A stretch of DNA of 64,000 bases. Origin: Amphiura filiformis. Its lineage: Eukaryota > Echinodermata > Ophiuroidea > Amphilepidida > Amphiuridae. Both the position numbers and the translations under genes were made by a program. Within the stretch, counting starts at the first letter, position 1. Every line of letters begins with the position of its first letter. The notes under the pieces were generated by a model, which saw only the letters and a program-made list of their open reading frames with translations, made no database searches and had not been told where the DNA came from. Location of the stretch: NCBI RefSeq assembly GCF_039555335.1, contig NC_092636.1, forward strand, positions 57,157,706 to 57,221,705, written 5' to 3'. Of this stretch, positions 62,776 through 64,000 are shown piece after piece.

Positions 62776-64000
62776 GTATGATGGGTTGATTTAAACAGTC
62801 CGCGCAAATTTCCAGATTAGAAAGCGTTACAAATCTGGCAACACACTGACTAATCAAGAATGGTACGATTCGTACGAACCTCGGGGAACTGGGTGTCTGA
62901 GGCCGATCCCGGGAGCGCAAGAGCGCCCTAAGTTACTCTTTACAGTTGTGTAGCAGACCATGAGACTTGATAAAAAAAAGTGAGTATAGACCTTGTGTAA
63001 CCCGTAAACAACTCCGCTAGAGGGCGTTTTCAAAATGGCCACCAAATCCCATTGAATTATATGCTAAAGCTTAAAAACATGCACTAATGAATGTGAACTG
63101 AGTTTTTATTAATAAAGAAGGCACTATAACTAAATAAAGACTATACTGGGGATGTATATGTAGAGTGCGCTTTCAAAATGGCTCCTAAATCCCATTTAAT
63201 TACGTGTTGAGGCTTAAAACAGATATACATATTAATGCAAACTGATTCTGTTTTCAGCTATTTATAAATCATGTTAATAGCATAGGTACAAGAGGGCACT
63301 ATGACTCAATTTCGACTATTATGGGAACGTACATGTAGAGGGCACTGGTCAAAATCCCATTAAATTATGATTTAAGGCTTAATATTAGCTTGTAAGAATC
63401 CGCCAGGATGTAGATAAAAAATGCAAAATGGTTTCCTATAGGACATCCCAAAATGCAATATTGAAAGCGGCATAAAATGTGAATTATTAATCAAATTTGG
63501 TGGAATGACTGGGATACAGATAATGTGTACTTCAGACCTAGATCAACTTTCTTACGTATATAGTTTACATTAGTCGGTAAGTTTTCTGTGATGATTTCTA
63601 TCTTATTTTACAGAAATTTGGCAACCATTGTCTTTATTGAGTCATATTGCCTTGCTGCACCTCTTATTTTAACCAACATTTCAAAGTAGAATCAGTTTGT
63701 ACTCATTAGTACCTATGCTATTCATATAAAAATGGTTGAAAACATAATCAGTTGGCATTAATTTGTACCTGTTTTTAACCTTAATACATAATTTTATTGG
63801 ATTTGGCAGCCATTTTGAAAAGCTTCCTCTACATGTACGTTCCCATAATAGTCGAAATTGAGTCATAGTACCTTCTTGTACCTCCTCTCCTATTAATAAA
63901 TATTTGAAAACAAATTTAGTTTGCATTAATTTGTATTTGTTTCAAGCCTTAACACGTAATTTTAATGTCATTAATAAAGAGTTGAAAAGAGACTCAGTTT
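62776..64000. repeat. inverted array of about 150-bp repeats (intron 10 or flank)
   Basis: Plus-strand units at 63010-63400 (CAAAATGGC..CCAAATCCCAT, TTAAGGCTTAAAA, GAGGGCACTATGACTCAATT) are mirrored at 63600-64000 (AATTGAGTCATAGTACCTTC, GCATTAATTTGTA). It looks like a palindromic array cut by the window edge. No exon continuing the discoidin domain was found. Confidence 0.65.

Noticed and set aside
62468-62794. 108-codon open frame as an exon of the CUB/LDLa gene
   Set aside because: The discoidin pattern appears in a different frame from 62615 with a proper acceptor and the right phase; the longer frame has no domain.

Overview
The window is eukaryotic DNA from an animal, most likely an invertebrate deuterostome (echinoderm, hemichordate or cephalochordate grade). 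The reasons are split genes with GT-AG introns, a CYP2-type cytochrome P450 cluster, a CUB/LDLa/PAN/discoidin secreted protein, and many LINEs, Penelope-like elements, a tRNA-headed SINE and MITEs. The species cannot be fixed from sequence alone. Only two host loci are recognised, both on the + strand; most of the rest is repeat-derived.

Region 1 (about 3.4-23.6 kb) is a tandem, decaying cluster of CYP2-like P450 genes sharing a three-exon layout. Only the gene at 14810-17792 looks complete (514 codons, all P450 signatures). The upstream copy (exons at 3492, 5564 and 9250) is a pseudogene: it has lost the C-helix, carries a frameshift, and has a stop codon where the haem-ligand cysteine belongs. 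Orphan last exons lie at 12930 and 23403, and an exon-2 tail at 21220. The flanks of the terminal exons are duplicated too, so paralogous empty sites date several transposon insertions.

Region 2 (about 24-45 kb) has no host gene that I can see. It holds a broken CR1/Jockey-like LINE (24.6-26.4 kb), a 6.4 kb TTAA-flanked element enclosing about 12 units of a 140-bp satellite (27.8-29.5 kb), and nested inverted repeats that make 31.4-42.8 kb a very large imperfect palindrome. It also contains several MITEs with readable target duplications and a composite tRNA/LINE-tailed SINE.

Region 3 (45.86 kb to the right edge) is one long gene that must be assembled from ten exons: signal peptide, three CUB-LDLa exons, two CUB exons, one LDLa exon, a PAN/apple exon, a 33-nt linker exon and the first part of an F5/8C (discoidin) domain. 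It runs off the window. Every intron up to the discoidin domain is phase 1, the classic layout for exon-shuffled extracellular modules. Its introns hold a Penelope-like fragment with tandem flanking repeats, GAGAGAG minisatellites, a reversed LINE ending next to a splice acceptor, and a mariner-like MITE arm.

The P450 would act in the endoplasmic reticulum membrane on small molecules; the CUB/LDLa/PAN/F5-8C protein would be secreted or cell-surface. I see no functional link between them. Exon borders were read by eye from phase, splice consensus and homology between copies; no searches were run.
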